Shown: one piece after another, positions 34,216 through 45,156 of the stretch
Layout of the letters: each line of letters opens with the position of its first letter
Position numbering within the stretch: the stretch's first letter is position 1
Source of the DNA: Hyphomicrobiales bacterium
GTDB lineage: Bacteria; Pseudomonadota; Alphaproteobacteria; Rhizobiales; Rhizobiaceae
Reading direction: 5' to 3'
Assembly: GCA_900465685.1 (NCBI GenBank)
Contig: UEGR01000007.1
Location: 186,001-250,000 of the forward strand
Length of the DNA stretch: 64,000 nt
Notes under the pieces: generated by a model
Databases searched by the model: none
What the model was told of the DNA's origin: nothing
What the model saw: only the letters and a program-made list of their open reading frames with translations
Translations under genes and position numbers: made by a program

Positions 34216-35643
34216 TTAGGCTGCGACGGAAACCGGCTTGAGGGCCAGCGCTTCGGCTTTGTCGATTGCGGCACCGGCGACGGCATCGCCAATGATCACC
34301 ATGACCGGGCCGGAAAGTTCCTTGCGGTTTTCCAGATCCGGCAAATCCTTCAGCGTGCCGTGGAACAGGCGCTTGTCCTGTCGGCTCGCATTTTCCACCA
34401 CCGCCACGGCGGTATCTTCGTGCAGGCCCGCACCAATCAGGCGCGCAGCAACCGATGCCGCGACCGTGGAGCCCATATAGACGGCAATTGTTGCACCCGA
34501 GACGGCGAGCTTCGCCCAGCCCGGCAGCACATCGCCCGTCATGTCATGGCCCGTGGTGAACACCAGCGACGAAGCGACACCGCGCAGCGTCAGCGGCAAT
34601 TCCATATCGGCAGCGGCAGCAAAGGCCGAGGTGATGCCGGGCACGATTTCGAAACCGATACCGGCAGCACGCAGCGCCGCCATTTCTTCACCTGCGCGTC
34701 CGAATACCAGCGGATCGCCGGATTTCAGCCGCACAACGCGCTTGCCTTCCTGCCCCAGCGAAACCAGCAGGCGGTTGATCTCTTCCTGGCTTTTGGAATG
34801 GCAGCCCTTGCGCTTGCCAACGGCAAGGCGCTCGGCGTCGCGACGGCCCATGGCAATGACGCCTTCCGGCACCAGCGCATCATGCACGATCACATCGGCT
34901 TCCATCAAAGCGCGATGGGCGCGCAGGGTCAGCAGGTCTTCGGCACCCGGACCGGCGCCGACCAGCCAGACATATCCGGCAGCATTGTCACGTTGCTCGA
35001 TCAGATCGCTCGCAGCCTTGTAGGCTTCAACGCGATCGCCACTTTCAATGGCGCTGGCCACGCGACCCGAAAAGAACCCGCGCCAAAAACTGCGGCGCAC
35101 CAGACCCTTGGGCAGCGCCCGCTCGACCAGCGGTCGCCAGCTTTCGGCAAAATGCGCAAGCTCGCCAAGGCGCGGCGAAAAGGCGGCATCGATGCGCGCA
35201 CGAACCATCTGCGCCAAAACCGGAGCGCTTCCTTCCGAACCAATCGCAATCGTCAGCGGCGCACGGTTGACGATGGCAGGCGTCAGGAAATCGCAAAGGG
35301 CTGGACGGTCAACGACATTGACCGGAACCTTCTCGGCCTTGACCACGGCAGCAATGGCGCGATCCTGCGCTTCATCGCCAGTCGCCACGAAAACAAGCTT
35401 TGCGCCCTCGACATGTTCCGGCGCAAAAGGTGCTGCAATATGCTCCGCACCATGGCTCGCGATGAAATCGGCCAGATGGTGTTCTGTTTCTTCGGCAATG
35501 ATGCGAAGACGTGCGGATGTCTGCGCCACGAGGCGCGCCTTGTTCAAAGCTTCCTCGCCGCCGCCAACGACGACAACCACCTCTTCCGACACCCGGAAGA
35601 AGGCAGGAAAATCAGCCAGTAAACGCTTTTGCGGTAGAGACAC
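34216..35643 (-). CDS. cysG: Siroheme synthase (uroporphyrin-III methyltransferase, dehydrogenase, ferrochelatase)
   Basis: 475 residues in the usual two-part form. The N-terminal precorrin-2 dehydrogenase/ferrochelatase contains VVVVGGGEEALNKARL and FVATGDEAQDRAIA. The C-terminal SAM uroporphyrinogen methyltransferase contains VWLVGAGPGAEDLLTLRAHR and VVRLKSGDPLVFGRAGEE. It makes the siroheme needed by the downstream sulfite reductase and is the first gene of the cluster. Confidence 0.95.
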   Translation of the reverse strand: MSLPQKRLLADFPAFFRVSEEVVVVVGGGEEALNKARLVAQTSARLRIIAEETEHHLADFIASHGAEHIAAPFAPEHVEGAKLVFVATGDEAQDRAIAAVVKAEKVPVNVVDRPALCDFLTPAIVNRAPLTIAIGSEGSAPVLAQMVRARIDAAFSPRLGELAHFAESWRPLVERALPKGLVRRSFWRGFFSGRVASAIESGDRVEAYKAASDLIEQRDNAAGYVWLVGAGPGAEDLLTLRAHRALMEADVIVHDALVPEGVIAMGRRDAERLAVGKRKGCHSKSQEEINRLLVSLGQEGKRVVRLKSGDPLVFGRAGEEMAALRAAGIGFEIVPGITSAFAAAADMELPLTLRGVASSLVFTTGHDMTGDVLPGWAKLAVSGATIAVYMGSTVAASVAARLIGAGLHEDTAVAVVENASRQDKRLFHGTLKDLPDLENRKELSGPVMVIIGDAVAGAAIDKAEALALKPVSVAA

Positions 35644-35659
35644 GGCACGATCCTTGGGA

Positions 35660-35705
35660 GCATTTCCAGAGAAAGCCGATACCGGTTTCAGTTACAGAAA
35701 TGCGT
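35660..35705. repeat. Intergenic palindrome, family A copy upstream of cysG
   Basis: GCATTTCCAGAGAAAGCCG...GTTACAGAAATGC, with the typical GCATTTC/GAAATGC arms, in the 250-base interval upstream of cysG. Confidence 0.65.
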
Positions 35706-35890
35706 CTGGTAAAAAGATGGCGCCATTATCCATGGAGAGCGGGAGATTTATAAGAAACGGGCTTGCGCGTGAAAATCACGGCGAGCATCACTTTTTCTCA
35801 AAACAGCCGATTGCGGGATTTTAATTTCCCATAAGGCCAGAAATATATCCCACAATTTTTATAGGGTTTACATAGACTTATAGATATCGG

Positions 35891-36271
35891 TTACCGATAA
35901 TCGCCGCTCGTGAAGAAGGCCGGAACATGTTTGGGCCAGCGGCGCGGCAGCACGGCAATCAGATCGAAACGCAACGACAGACGGGCATGGTCGGGCTGGC
36001 GTTGCAGCCAGAGATCGGCTGCGGCTTCGATACGGCGCATGGCCTGCGGTGTGACGGCGAGATGCGCGGCTTCCAGGCTGCTGCGCGCCTTGACCTCGAC
36101 AATGAGCACAAGATTGCCCCGCCGGGCGATCAGATCGATTTCACCGAGCCGCGTTCGATAGCGCCGCGCAACGATCCGAAAGCCTTTTAAAAGAAGCAGC
36201 ACGGACGCAAAGCGTTCGGCGCTGTGTCCGCGAAAGAAAGCGCTGCGCTTTTTCTCGCGGAGGTCTGTCAT
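35891..36271 (-). CDS. yraN: YraN family (UPF0102) endonuclease-like protein
   Basis: 126 residues with the restriction-endonuclease-like core [21 protein letters not shown], in which E, D and ExK are the expected metal-site residues. The cellular role of the family is uncertain. The gene overlaps rsmI by 4 bases, the order conserved in many proteobacteria. Confidence 0.88.
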   Translation of the reverse strand: MTDLREKKRSAFFRGHSAERFASVLLLLKGFRIVARRYRTRLGEIDLIARRGNLVLIVEVKARSSLEAAHLAVTPQAMRRIEAAADLWLQRQPDHARLSLRFDLIAVLPRRWPKHVPAFFTSGDYR

Positions 36272-37194
36272 CGCTGATCCGATTTCAGTTGCATAAGGCG
36301 CTGATAGAGAACCGATTTCTGCCCGCCAGTCATACGCGCTGCCTCGCCTGCAGCCTTTGATGGCGGCAGCTCGGCGGCAAGCGACAGAAGCAGCTTGTCG
36401 ATATCTTCCTCGCTTTGCGGAATGGTGTTGCCCGTCGGCGGACCAACCAGCAGAACCACTTCACCGCGAATGCGATCTTCGCCATCAAACTCTGCTGCAA
36501 GCTCACCCAGCGGCGCGGTGCGAATGGTCTCATAGGCTTTGGTCAGTTCGCGGCAAAGCGCGCCCATACGATCCGGCCCGAACACTTCAGCCATTTCGGC
36601 CAGCGTCGCCGCTGTCCGGTTTGGCGATTCATAAAACACCAGCGTTGCGTCGATGCCCTTGAGGCTTTCGAGCTTCGTCTGCTTTTGCCCGTGCTTGGAT
36701 GGAAGAAAGCCGCAGAACATGAAGGCGTCAGTCGGCAGGCCAGAAGCGGCAAGTGCGGCCAGAACCGCGGAGGCACCCGGAATGGGGACGACGCGAATAC
36801 CCGCTTCGCGTGCTTCTCCAACCAGACGAAAGCCCGGATCGGAGACGAGCGGCGTGCCCGCATCGGACACCAGCGCAACGCTTTTGCCCGCAGACAGCGC
36901 AGCAATCAGCTTTTCACCAGCTTCTGCCGCATTGTGCTCATGATAGCTGATCGGACGGCGGGAAATGCCGTAACGGTCGAGGAGAACGCGGGTCACACGT
37001 GTATCCTCACAGGCCAGAACATCAGCTGCGGCGAGCGTTTCGATGCCGCGCAGCGTCATGTCGCCAAGATTACCGATCGGCGTCGACACGATATAAAGTG
37101 CTGGCTCCAATGGACGGGCGCGCATGGCAGTGCCGCCCACCACATAATCGCGCCGTCCATCGTCAATATTCTGGGCGCCCATATCTTCAGTCAT
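36268..37194 (-). CDS. rsmI: 16S rRNA (cytidine-1402-2'-O)-methyltransferase
   Basis: 308 residues of the tetrapyrrole-methylase-like fold. Motifs are [33 protein letters not shown] and [15 protein letters not shown]. It methylates the ribose of C1402 in the decoding centre. An internal ATG (MRARPLEP) is a possible alternative start, since the first 23 residues are not conserved in the family. Confidence 0.93.
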   Translation of the reverse strand: MTEDMGAQNIDDGRRDYVVGGTAMRARPLEPALYIVSTPIGNLGDMTLRGIETLAAADVLACEDTRVTRVLLDRYGISRRPISYHEHNAAEAGEKLIAALSAGKSVALVSDAGTPLVSDPGFRLVGEAREAGIRVVPIPGASAVLAALAASGLPTDAFMFCGFLPSKHGQKQTKLESLKGIDATLVFYESPNRTAATLAEMAEVFGPDRMGALCRELTKAYETIRTAPLGELAAEFDGEDRIRGEVVLLVGPPTGNTIPQSEEDIDKLLLSLAAELPPSKAAGEAARMTGGQKSVLYQRLMQLKSDQR

Positions 37195-37204
37195 TGCTTA
37201 TACC

Positions 37205-38422
37205 TCATGCCGCGAGATCCGCGACCAGCGCATCCAGCACCAGCGCACCGTCCGGCGTTGCGCGAATGATGCTGCCGCCCATCGGCTCGATCATGCCCTC
37301 GGTGATCAGTTTCGCCAGACGCTTCTGGTCAACATCATGACCCGACAGCCGCTTGTAGCGATCCAGATCGATGCCTTCGCGCAGACGAAGCCCCATCATC
37401 AGGAACTCGTCGCCCTCCTGCCCGCCATCAAGATATTCTTCCTCGATAATGCCGTGGCCGCGCCGATCAACCTTGTCGAGCCAGGTTTCCGGATGCTTTT
37501 CGGTAATCGTGACGGTGCGAACGTCGTTTTCCACGAAACGCCCATGCGCACCGGGGCCGATGCCGACATATTGCCCATAGCGCCAATAGACGAGATTGTG
37601 CTGCGACTCGCGCCCCGGCACCGCATGATTGGAAATCTCATAGGCCGGGAGACCATGCTCTGCCGTCACCCTTTGCGTTTCTTCATAAAGCGCTGCGGCG
37701 TGGTCCGGCTCCGGCGTGGTCAGCTTTCCGGCCTTCCAGAGATTGTAGAACTGTGTGCCTTCCTCGATGGTCAGCTGGTAGAGCGAGAGATGATCGGCAG
37801 CAAGTCCGATGGCTTCCTTCAGCTCTTCGCGCCATGCCTCGATGCTCTGGTTCGGGCGCGCATAGATCAGATCGAAGGACAGGCGCGGGAAAATCTCGCG
37901 CGCCAGACGAATGGCCGCCTTGGCTTCCTCGACCGAATGCATGCGGCCGAGACGGCGCAAATCGGGATCGTTGAGCGCCTGAATGCCGAGCGACACGCGA
38001 TTGACGCCTGCCGCGCGATAGCCGCGAAAACGGTCGGCTTCCACACTGGTCGGATTGGCTTCCAGCGTCACTTCGATGTCAGGTGCGACAGACCAATGCG
38101 ACGCAATATTATCGAGCAGAGCGCCCACCGTTTCGGGCTGCATCAGCGATGGCGTGCCGCCACCCAGAAAAATACTGGTGACCGTGCGCGGGCCCGTGCG
38201 CTCGCGCAGCGTTTCCATCTCGCGCCGGAACGCTTCGGAAAACCGCGCCTGATCCACCGGCTTGTGACGGACATGGCTGTTAAAGTCGCAATAAGGGCAT
38301 TTGGCCAGACAGAACGGCCAATGCACATAAACGCCGAACGCAGTTTCCCCATTCGCACGCGCGATGGGAATCGTGCTCACGCCGTCCACTAACGCCGGTG
38401 AAGAGGGAAACAGCTTGTTCAT
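37205..38422 (-). CDS. hemW: HemW-type radical SAM protein
   Basis: 405 residues. The radical-SAM cluster motif is [14 protein letters not shown] (CX3CX2C) near residue 37, and the family segments [13 protein letters not shown] and [11 protein letters not shown] follow. HemW is a haem chaperone related to oxygen-independent coproporphyrinogen oxidase HemN but lacks its enzymatic activity. It overlaps rdgB by 4 bases and is followed by rsmI after 10 bases. Confidence 0.9.
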   Translation of the reverse strand: MNKLFPSSPALVDGVSTIPIARANGETAFGVYVHWPFCLAKCPYCDFNSHVRHKPVDQARFSEAFRREMETLRERTGPRTVTSIFLGGGTPSLMQPETVGALLDNIASHWSVAPDIEVTLEANPTSVEADRFRGYRAAGVNRVSLGIQALNDPDLRRLGRMHSVEEAKAAIRLAREIFPRLSFDLIYARPNQSIEAWREELKEAIGLAADHLSLYQLTIEEGTQFYNLWKAGKLTTPEPDHAAALYEETQRVTAEHGLPAYEISNHAVPGRESQHNLVYWRYGQYVGIGPGAHGRFVENDVRTVTITEKHPETWLDKVDRRGHGIIEEEYLDGGQEGDEFLMMGLRLREGIDLDRYKRLSGHDVDQKRLAKLITEGMIEPMGGSIIRATPDGALVLDALVADLAA

Positions 38423-39081
38423 TTCGCGGAAGCCGGCTCCACGTTGAGCGCCTTTTCGGCAAAAAGCTTGAAGGCGCGGGCGCGGTGCGACAGGGCCTCA
38501 GCGTCGCCCGGCTTCCAGCCGTGCTTCTCATCGGCAGTCATTTCGCCAAAGGTCTTTTCGTGGCCCGCTGGCAGGAACACCGGATCATAGCCGAAGCCGG
38601 TCGTGCCGCGTGGCGGCCAGATCAGCACGCCTTCCACTTCGCCGCGGAAATATTCCGCTTCGCCATCCGGCCATGCAAGGCAGATGACGGAGACGAAACG
38701 CGCGCCGCGCTTGTCCGCGGTCGTGGCACCTTTTTCCTGCAAAAGATCTTCGACCTTACGCATCGCCATATTGAAATCACGCGTGCCGTCTTCGGTTTCG
38801 GCCCAGTCGGCCGTGTAGACGCCCGGCTCGCCGTCCAGCGCATCGACCATCAGGCCGGAATCGTCGGACAATGCGGGCAGTCCGGTAGCTTCAGCCGCAG
38901 CAAGCGCCTTGATATAGGCGTTTTCCTCAAACGTGGTGCCGGTCTCGTCCGGCTCCGGCAAGCCAAGTGCTGCAACAGAGCTGACATCGAAGCCGAACGG
39001 ACCGATCAGCCCGTCGAATTCCTTCAGCTTGCCTGCATTGTGCGAGGCGACAATCAGCTTGCCCTTTTCCAGCGTTCTCAT
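38419..39081 (-). CDS. rdgB: Non-canonical purine NTP pyrophosphatase (Ham1/RdgB)
   Basis: 220 residues from the ATG at 39081 ([19 protein letters not shown]). This matches the family start and lies 2 bases after the stop of the VOC gene; an ATG at 39093 would overlap that gene. Signature segments are [11 protein letters not shown] and [19 protein letters not shown]. It hydrolyses dITP and XTP to prevent their incorporation into DNA. Confidence 0.93.
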   Translation of the reverse strand: MRTLEKGKLIVASHNAGKLKEFDGLIGPFGFDVSSVAALGLPEPDETGTTFEENAYIKALAAAEATGLPALSDDSGLMVDALDGEPGVYTADWAETEDGTRDFNMAMRKVEDLLQEKGATTADKRGARFVSVICLAWPDGEAEYFRGEVEGVLIWPPRGTTGFGYDPVFLPAGHEKTFGEMTADEKHGWKPGDAEALSHRARAFKLFAEKALNVEPASAK

Positions 39082-39083
39082 TT

Positions 39084-39488
39084 TCAATTCCATAGTTTGG
39101 GTTCGGCAATCTCCAGCGAATTGCCGGATGGATCGCGGAAATAAATCGAATGTGCGCCATTGGGCCAATCGAAATCGGCCTCAATGGCAACGCCATGCTT
39201 TTCCAGATGTTTCCGCCAGCCCTCGATCTCCGCGCGGCTTGCAGCAAAACATACATGACCCGGCCCCGTTGTGCCATGCGGCGGCACAGGCAGATTGCCG
39301 GACAAAGGCGGCTTCAAGGTTTCTTCCGCCTTGAAGAGCAGCAAAATGCCCTCACCACAGCGGAAGAAAGCATTGCGCTCGCTGAGTTGGCCCACCGGTT
39401 CCAGCCCCATCGTGTTGCGATAGAATTCTACCGCCTCGGCGACGTCGCGGACATAGAGTGCCGTTTCAAGAATACGTGCAGCGCGCAT
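39084..39488 (-). CDS. VOC family (glyoxalase-like) protein
   Basis: 134 residues with two beta-alpha-beta-beta-beta motifs: [31 protein letters not shown], and [18 protein letters not shown], the typical end of glyoxalase/dioxygenase folds. Metal-ligand candidates are H and E in these segments. The substrate is unknown. It is inserted between rph and rdgB on the same strand and couples closely to rdgB. Confidence 0.85.
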   Translation of the reverse strand: MRAARILETALYVRDVAEAVEFYRNTMGLEPVGQLSERNAFFRCGEGILLLFKAEETLKPPLSGNLPVPPHGTTGPGHVCFAASRAEIEGWRKHLEKHGVAIEADFDWPNGAHSIYFRDPSGNSLEIAEPKLWN

Positions 39489-39590
39489 GGATCAGGTCTC
39501 CTCATTCAGATGGAGCAGACCCTGTCCTAGCAGAGCCTGTTCCAAAAGTCGTCCTGTGCGGCTGCAAATACCTTTTTTTGATTCAGGCTC

Positions 39591-40307
39591 TTAAGCCACG
39601 GCCATCTTTTGCAGGGACACAAGACGATCGACACCGCTGCGCGCCAGCTTCATCAGGTTCAGGAACTCTTCTTCCGAGAAAGGCGCGCCTTCGGCGGTGC
39701 CCTGAATTTCAACAATGCCGCCCGCGCCGGTCATGACGAAATTGCTGTCGGTCTGGGCGACGGAATCTTCCGCATAGTCCAGATCGAGAACAGGAGCGCC
39801 TTCATAGATGCCGCAGGAAATGGCGGCGACATGATCCTTCAGCACCTTCTCGACCCGCACCATCTGGCGCGCTTCCATCCAGCGCAGGCATTCATGCAAG
39901 GCCACCCAGCCGCCGGTGATGGCTGCAGTGCGCGTGCCGCCATCGGCCTGAATGACATCGCAGTCAACCGTGATCTGCACTTCGCCCAGCGCCTGCATGT
40001 CCACGACAGCGCGCAAGGATCGTCCGATCAGACGCTGGATTTCCTGCGTGCGTCCGCCCTGCTTGCCAGTGGCGGCTTCGCGGCGCATGCGGTCGCCGGT
40101 CGAACGCGGCAGCATGCCGTATTCCGCCGTGACCCAGCCCTTGCCGGTGTTGCGCATCCAGCCCGGAACCTTTTCCTCAAGGCTTGCCGTGCACAGAACA
40201 TGCGTGTCGCCAAATTTGACTAGGCAGGAGCCTTCCGCATGTTTGGAGATGCCGCGCTCGAAAGAGACGGCGCGCATTTCGTCGGCAGCACGCTTGGATG
40301 GACGCAT
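39591..40307 (-). CDS. rph: Ribonuclease PH
   Basis: 238 residues, full length. Motifs include [37 protein letters not shown], the phosphate-site RSLRAVVDM and [16 protein letters not shown]. It trims the 3' end of tRNA precursors phosphorolytically. It is divergent from hrcA, a conserved pairing in Rhizobiales. Confidence 0.95.
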   Translation of the reverse strand: MRPSKRAADEMRAVSFERGISKHAEGSCLVKFGDTHVLCTASLEEKVPGWMRNTGKGWVTAEYGMLPRSTGDRMRREAATGKQGGRTQEIQRLIGRSLRAVVDMQALGEVQITVDCDVIQADGGTRTAAITGGWVALHECLRWMEARQMVRVEKVLKDHVAAISCGIYEGAPVLDLDYAEDSVAQTDSNFVMTGAGGIVEIQGTAEGAPFSEEEFLNLMKLARSGVDRLVSLQKMAVA

Positions 40308-40460
40308 ATATCAATTTCCTTGATCGAGTTTTTGGGGATTCAAAGTTTTCCGTGCGGCTTTTTAGGCCCCCCGGGCGCAAATAGAAAGGAATTTTGCGCT
40401 TCGCCAGCCCAAAGACATGTCGAGAAGTGTTGAGAGGAATGCCAGTCTGGAGCTAAAGCC

Positions 40461-40489
40461 TTTGACGCTTCGCGCCGCAACCTTATATT
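40461..40489 (+). promoter_or_regulatory. Putative sigma-70 promoter of hrcA
   Basis: TTTGAC (40461-40466), 17-base spacer, TATATT (40484-40489), 35 bases upstream of the hrcA start. This fits the alphaproteobacterial CTTGAC-N17-CTATAT pattern. No CIRCE element is seen here. Confidence 0.5.
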
Positions 40490-40523
40490 TAGGGTAAGCA
40501 ATCAACAGGTTCGCCGCTCTATC

Positions 40524-41594
40524 ATGATGAAATCGCCTGAACATCAGCTTCTGAATTCGCTCGACCAGCGGTCGCGCGAAATTTTCCGGCTGGTCGTCGA
40601 GAGCTATCTCAACGACGGCGACCCGGTCGGTTCGCGCAATCTGTCCCGCCTGCTGCCGCATTCGCTCTCGCCTGCCACCATTCGCAATGTGATGAGTGAT
40701 CTGGAGCATCTGGGCCTGATCTATGCGCCGCATGTGTCGGCGGGCCGTCTGCCGACGCAGATCGGCCTGCGGTTTTTCGTCGACGCCTTTATGGAAGTCG
40801 GCGATCTGCCGCCGGGCGAACGCTCGTCCATCGAGGCGCAGGTGCGCGCCGCCGGCGACAGCAATTCGGTGGAAAGCGTGCTGACCGAGGCAAGTCAGGT
40901 CCTGTCCGGCCTGTCGCGTGGCGCGGGTCTCGTGCTTGCCACCAAGACGGAAGGCGCGCTCAAGCATATCGAATTCGTGCGGCTGGAGCCGACCCGTGCA
41001 CTTGCCGTGCTGGTGATGCAGAATGGCGATGTGGAAAACCGCGTCATCAATCTGCCGGTCGGCATCAGCGCATCGCAACTGGTGGAAGCCTCGAATTTCC
41101 TCAACGCCCATATTCACGGCCACACACTTTCCGAAGCCAAGGCCGAGCTGAAGGTGCTGATGGAGGAAACCCGCCAGGAACTGGACCAGCTTTCGCAGGA
41201 ACTTGTCGAACAGGGCCTCGCCGTGTGGGGCGGCACCGGCTCTGACCAGCCGTCGCGGCTGATTGTGCGCGGCCGCGCCAATCTTCTGGAGAACATTCAC
41301 GCGCAGGAAGATATCGAGCGTCTGCGCCATCTCTTCGACGATCTGGAAACCAAGGACGGCATGGTCCAGCTTCTGGATCTGGCCGAAACGGGTTCGGGTG
41401 TGCGCATTTTCATCGGCTCGGAAAACAAGCTGTTTTCGCTGTCCGGCTCGTCGCTGGTGGTTGCACCCTATCGCGACAGCGAACAGCGGGTCATCGGGGC
41501 GCTCGGCGTCATCGGCCCGACCCGTCTCAATTATGCGCGTATCGTTCCGATGGTGGACTATACGGCCCAGATCGTGTCTAGACTTCTGCGGTGA
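40524..41594 (+). CDS. hrcA: Heat-inducible transcription repressor HrcA
   Basis: 356 residues: an N-terminal winged helix ([35 protein letters not shown]), a GAF-like central region and the C-terminal dimerisation part with [10 protein letters not shown]. HrcA represses groESL-type operons at CIRCE sites and needs GroEL for folding. It is followed by grpE on the same strand, 98 bases on. Confidence 0.95.
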   Translation: MMKSPEHQLLNSLDQRSREIFRLVVESYLNDGDPVGSRNLSRLLPHSLSPATIRNVMSDLEHLGLIYAPHVSAGRLPTQIGLRFFVDAFMEVGDLPPGERSSIEAQVRAAGDSNSVESVLTEASQVLSGLSRGAGLVLATKTEGALKHIEFVRLEPTRALAVLVMQNGDVENRVINLPVGISASQLVEASNFLNAHIHGHTLSEAKAELKVLMEETRQELDQLSQELVEQGLAVWGGTGSDQPSRLIVRGRANLLENIHAQEDIERLRHLFDDLETKDGMVQLLDLAETGSGVRIFIGSENKLFSLSGSSLVVAPYRDSEQRVIGALGVIGPTRLNYARIVPMVDYTAQIVSRLLR

Positions 41595-41628
41595 AGTGTC
41601 AATCTTACCGGGTCACCAGAAATTAAGC

Positions 41629-41657
41629 CTTGATTTTAATGGCATGAAACTCGATAT
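41629..41657 (+). promoter_or_regulatory. Putative promoter of grpE
   Basis: CTTGAT (41629-41634), 17-base spacer, CGATAT (41652-41657), five of six matches each to the alphaproteobacterial housekeeping consensus. It implies that grpE can be transcribed apart from hrcA. Confidence 0.45.
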
Positions 41658-41692
41658 CCGCCCCAGACGATATTCAAGACGGAAGAAGCATT

Positions 41693-42379
41693 ATGTCTGA
41701 CGAAAAGAACAAAACCCAGAACCCCGATCTTGAGCAGCGCGACATCAACAATCCACGGGATCGTGAGGCGCTGAACCGGGCTGCCGCCGATTTCCTGAAA
41801 GCGCGCAAGGCCGAAGCCAGCGCCGAAGTTGCGGAAGACGAAGCGGACAATGCGGCTGATGAAACCGCAAACCGGATTCTCGCGCTCGAAGCCGATAACA
41901 AGGAACTCAAGGATCAGGTTCTGCGCGTTGCTGCCGAAATGGAAAACCTGCGCAAGCGCACCCAGCGCGACGTGCAGGATGCCCGCACCTATGCGGTGAC
42001 CAATTTTGCCCGCGACATGCTGTCGGTTTCCGACAATCTGCGCCGCGCCATCGACACCATTCCGCCCGAGATGCTGGAAGCCGACGCCAGCCTGAAGTCT
42101 CTGGCCGAAGGCGTGGAAATGACCGAACGCGCCATGTTGCAGGCTCTGGAACGCCACGGCGTCACCAAGCTTGAGCCGGAAGGCCAGAAGTTCGATCCGA
42201 ACTTCCATCAGGCCATGTTCGAAGTGCCGAACCCGGATCTGCCGAACAACACCGTCGTGCAGGTTGTGCAGGCTGGTTACGCCATTGGTGACCGCGTCCT
42301 GCGCCCGGCCATGGTCGGCGTATCCAAGGGCGGCCCGAAAGCTGCTGCCGAGACCGGTGGCGCGGAAGGCGACAGCTGA
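41693..42379 (+). CDS. grpE: Nucleotide exchange factor GrpE
   Basis: 228 residues. A charged disordered N-terminus and a long coiled coil ([20 protein letters not shown]) lead to the C-terminal beta domain ([36 protein letters not shown]). It releases ADP from DnaK. SD-like GGAAGAAG precedes the ATG. Confidence 0.95.
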   Translation: MSDEKNKTQNPDLEQRDINNPRDREALNRAAADFLKARKAEASAEVAEDEADNAADETANRILALEADNKELKDQVLRVAAEMENLRKRTQRDVQDARTYAVTNFARDMLSVSDNLRRAIDTIPPEMLEADASLKSLAEGVEMTERAMLQALERHGVTKLEPEGQKFDPNFHQAMFEVPNPDLPNNTVVQVVQAGYAIGDRVLRPAMVGVSKGGPKAAAETGGAEGDS

Positions 42380-42403
42380 TACGCTGAGCGAATGAGATGA
42401 CAG

Positions 42404-42433
42404 AAAAAGCGGCGGTCCATCCGCCGCTTTTTT
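42404..42433 (+). terminator. Rho-independent terminator after grpE
   Basis: A 12-bp stem AAAAAGCGGCGG/CCGCCGCTTTTT with a 5-base loop ends in T6. Confidence 0.92.
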
Positions 42434-42523
42434 GTATCTGCTGACCTGCGCTCATACAGCCATATTGCCAAGGCGCGCAGAGCAATAGAAAATCGCGTCA
42501 CATATCTTGCTGGGGGAAGCCGC

Positions 42524-43180
42524 GTGACCGTCGTACAGTTTCTGAACTTTGCGGGTGTTTTCGTCTTCGCGGCAACTGGCGCGCTTGCCGCCTCGCGGCG
42601 ACAGCTCGACATTGTCGGCTTCATCTTTCTTGCCAATATCACCGGCATCGGCGGCGGAACGCTGCGCGATCTCATCCTGAGCACACCGGTTTTCTGGGTT
42701 CAGGAGCCGATCTACCTGCTGGCGGGCACACTGGCCGCCTTCGCGGTCTATTTTACCGCCCATATGGTGGAATCACGCTATCGCGTGCTGCTCTGGCTCG
42801 ATGCCATCGGCATGTCGGCCTATACGGTCATGGGTGCGGCCAAGGGGCTTGCTCTCGGCGTCAGCGCACCGGTGGCCATCGTCACCGGCATTTTCACTGC
42901 CACGCTGGGCGGCATCCTGCGCGATATGGTGGCCGGAGAGCCATCGGTGATCATGCGGCGGGAAATCTATATCACGGCGGCGCTGGCGGGAGCCTGCCTC
43001 TATGTCGGGCTGGCGCGCCTTGGCGTCGATCCGTTCTTTTCGGCAGTGGTCGCGGCGCTGACCAGTTTTACCGTGCGCGGCGGAGCGCTTTATTTCGGCT
43101 GGAACCTGCCGGTTTATAAAAGCCGTCCCGGCCGCACAGAAGAAGAACTCCAGCGCGACCGGATCATTCGGTCCGAGTAG
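42524..43180 (+). CDS. TRIC-like channel family (UPF0126) membrane protein
   Basis: 218 residues, about seven membrane segments, built from two repeats with the glycine-rich motifs GIGGGTLRDLIL and TATLGGILRDMVAGEP that define the prokaryotic trimeric intracellular cation channel family. It probably conducts small cations or amino acids across the inner membrane. The start is GTG at 42524, with GGGGGA 7 bases upstream. It ends 3 bases before the convergent adenosine kinase gene. Confidence 0.85.
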   Translation: MTVVQFLNFAGVFVFAATGALAASRRQLDIVGFIFLANITGIGGGTLRDLILSTPVFWVQEPIYLLAGTLAAFAVYFTAHMVESRYRVLLWLDAIGMSAYTVMGAAKGLALGVSAPVAIVTGIFTATLGGILRDMVAGEPSVIMRREIYITAALAGACLYVGLARLGVDPFFSAVVAALTSFTVRGGALYFGWNLPVYKSRPGRTEEELQRDRIIRSE

Positions 43181-43183
43181 TGA

Positions 43184-44179
43184 TTATATCAGGCCAGCCT
43201 GACTTGCAGCGGCCTGAAGGCTGAGCAGCGGACGCGGGCCCATCTGCTGGATGATGAGACCGGCGGCAAGCGAGCCGAGCCGTGCGCAATCTTCCAGCGA
43301 GCGGTCCTTGGTATAACCATAGAGGAAACCTGCTGCATAAAGATCGCCCGCGCCGGTCGTGTCGACCAGTTCGTCGATCTCGATGGCCGGAACGGTCAGC
43401 GTCTGATCAGGCGTCACAATGACTGCGCCCTTTTCCGAGCGCGTGATGATCGACAGCTTGCAATCCATGCGCATCGAGGCAATCGCCGTTTCGAGCGATT
43501 TGGTCTGGTAGAGCGACTTGGCTTCGTCTTCATTAGCAAAAACGATATCGACCGTGCGCTGGCGCATCAGGTCGAGGAACTCTTCGCGATAGCGGTCGAC
43601 ACAGAACGGATCGGAGAGCGTCATGGCCACTTCATGACCTGCCTCATGCGCGATCTTCGAAGCCATCACGATGGCTTCCTTGGCGCGGGGCGGATCCCAC
43701 AGATAGCCTTCGAAATAGGTGACCTTGGCATCGGCGACCTTGGAGGTCTCGACGTCTTCCGGTCCAAGCTCGACGCAGGCGCCGAGGAAAGTATTCATCG
43801 AGCGTTCGCCATCCGGCGTCACGAAAATCATCGAGCGGGCGGTTGGCGAACCCTTTTCCAGTGGACGCGTATCAAAGGCCACGCCCTGCGCGCGGATATC
43901 ATGCGCGAAAACACGTCCAAGATGGTCAGTCGCCACCTTGCCGAAATAGGCGGAACGTCCGCCGAGGCTGGCAACGCCTGCCGCTGTGTTGCCCGCGCTG
44001 CCGCCGGACATTTCCGTCGCCGGACCTGCGATCCGGCTATAGAGCAATTCTGCGCGATCGGCATCGATCAGGTTCATTGCACCTTTGACGATACCGTTGG
44101 CTTCGAGGAAAGAGTCGTCCGTACGCGAGAGAATATCGACAATGGCATTGCCGATGCAAAGAACGTCGAATGTGGCCAT
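43184..44179 (-). CDS. Adenosine kinase (PfkB family sugar kinase)
   Basis: 331 residues from the ATG at 44179 (MATFDVLCIGNAIVDI); an in-frame TTG at 44206 would consume the GGGGAG ribosome-binding site. PfkB signatures are GGSAGNTAAGVASLGG and DTTGAGDLYAAGFLYG, with the catalytic base D in the latter. The adenosine specificity is taken from the family (FEGYLWDPP, VFANEDEAKSL). It phosphorylates adenosine or a related nucleoside. Confidence 0.88.
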   Translation of the reverse strand: MATFDVLCIGNAIVDILSRTDDSFLEANGIVKGAMNLIDADRAELLYSRIAGPATEMSGGSAGNTAAGVASLGGRSAYFGKVATDHLGRVFAHDIRAQGVAFDTRPLEKGSPTARSMIFVTPDGERSMNTFLGACVELGPEDVETSKVADAKVTYFEGYLWDPPRAKEAIVMASKIAHEAGHEVAMTLSDPFCVDRYREEFLDLMRQRTVDIVFANEDEAKSLYQTKSLETAIASMRMDCKLSIITRSEKGAVIVTPDQTLTVPAIEIDELVDTTGAGDLYAAGFLYGYTKDRSLEDCARLGSLAAGLIIQQMGPRPLLSLQAAASQAGLI

Positions 44180-44430
44180 GAGCTCGAGAAGCTCCCCTTT
44201 TTTCAATTCTCCAGCCTGCTTCCGTTCGGGCAGGAGGAGGCTTTGGCGCCAGCTATCTATCCTGAACGTGATACGGTGGGATAGATATTCGGGTGCGGGT
44301 TTAACCTTTTGCTCCCTCTTTGGCTACCCCGCCACGATCCCGGTATGTGGGTAGTCTGGCTTGCGCGACCCGATGGCCATACCTATTTTCATTTCGTCCA
44401 CAGCCAAAACAGGCTCAAAACGGAAAAAGA

Positions 44431-45156
44431 ATGATCATAGACGCCGCCCTGAAAGCCCTGAATCGTCTGCTGACGCCGGAGTTTCGCTCGGTTTTCTGGA
44501 AAACGCTGGGTTTGACGCTTTTGCTGCTGGCCGGTCTCTGGGCCAGTATTCGTCAAATCTTTTTTATCTATGCCTGGCCGTGGATGGAGCAATTGCTGCC
44601 CGGCATGCCCGCCTGGGCAGGCTGGCTGGGTATCGTCGCCGCCATTGCGGCGGGGCTTGGGCTGGCGCTTGTTCTGGCGCTGATGATCGCGCCCGTCACG
44701 GCGCTTGTGGCAGGTCTGTTCCTTGATGATGTTGCCGAAGTGGTCGAGCGCACGGATTATCCAAACGACCCGGCGGGCGACGCCCTGCCGCTTGGACGCT
44801 CCATCGTGGTTTCACTGAAATTCCTCGGCGTGGTGATCCTTGGCAATCTTCTGGCTCTCGCCCTGCTCTTTGTGCCGGGCATCAACCTGATCGCCTTTTT
44901 CGTCATCAACGCCTATCTGCTCGGGCGCGAGTTTTTCGAATTTGCCGCCATGCGCTATCGCACCGAAGCGGAAGCCAAGGCGCTGCGCTCCCATTATGGC
45001 GTGACGGTCTTTCTGGCGGGCTTGCTGATTGCCGGTTTCATGGCCATTCCGCTGGTCAATCTTCTGACCCCGCTTTTCGCGGCAGCACTCATGGTGCATC
45101 TGCACAAAGCCATTTCGCAGCGCGAGGCCGCCAAGCCTGTCAAAACTTACGCCTGA
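44431..45156 (+). CDS. EI24/CysZ-like integral membrane protein
   Basis: 241 residues from the ATG at 44431; the frame upstream is unrelated low-complexity sequence. Around four to six membrane segments and the family motif NAYLLGREFFEFAAMRYR place it in the EI24 domain group, which includes the sulfate permease CysZ. A sulfate role is possible, since the window has other sulfur genes, but it is not in their operons. Its 3' end overlaps nth by 10 bases on the opposite strand. Confidence 0.8.
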   Translation: MIIDAALKALNRLLTPEFRSVFWKTLGLTLLLLAGLWASIRQIFFIYAWPWMEQLLPGMPAWAGWLGIVAAIAAGLGLALVLALMIAPVTALVAGLFLDDVAEVVERTDYPNDPAGDALPLGRSIVVSLKFLGVVILGNLLALALLFVPGINLIAFFVINAYLLGREFFEFAAMRYRTEAEAKALRSHYGVTVFLAGLLIAGFMAIPLVNLLTPLFAAALMVHLHKAISQREAAKPVKTYA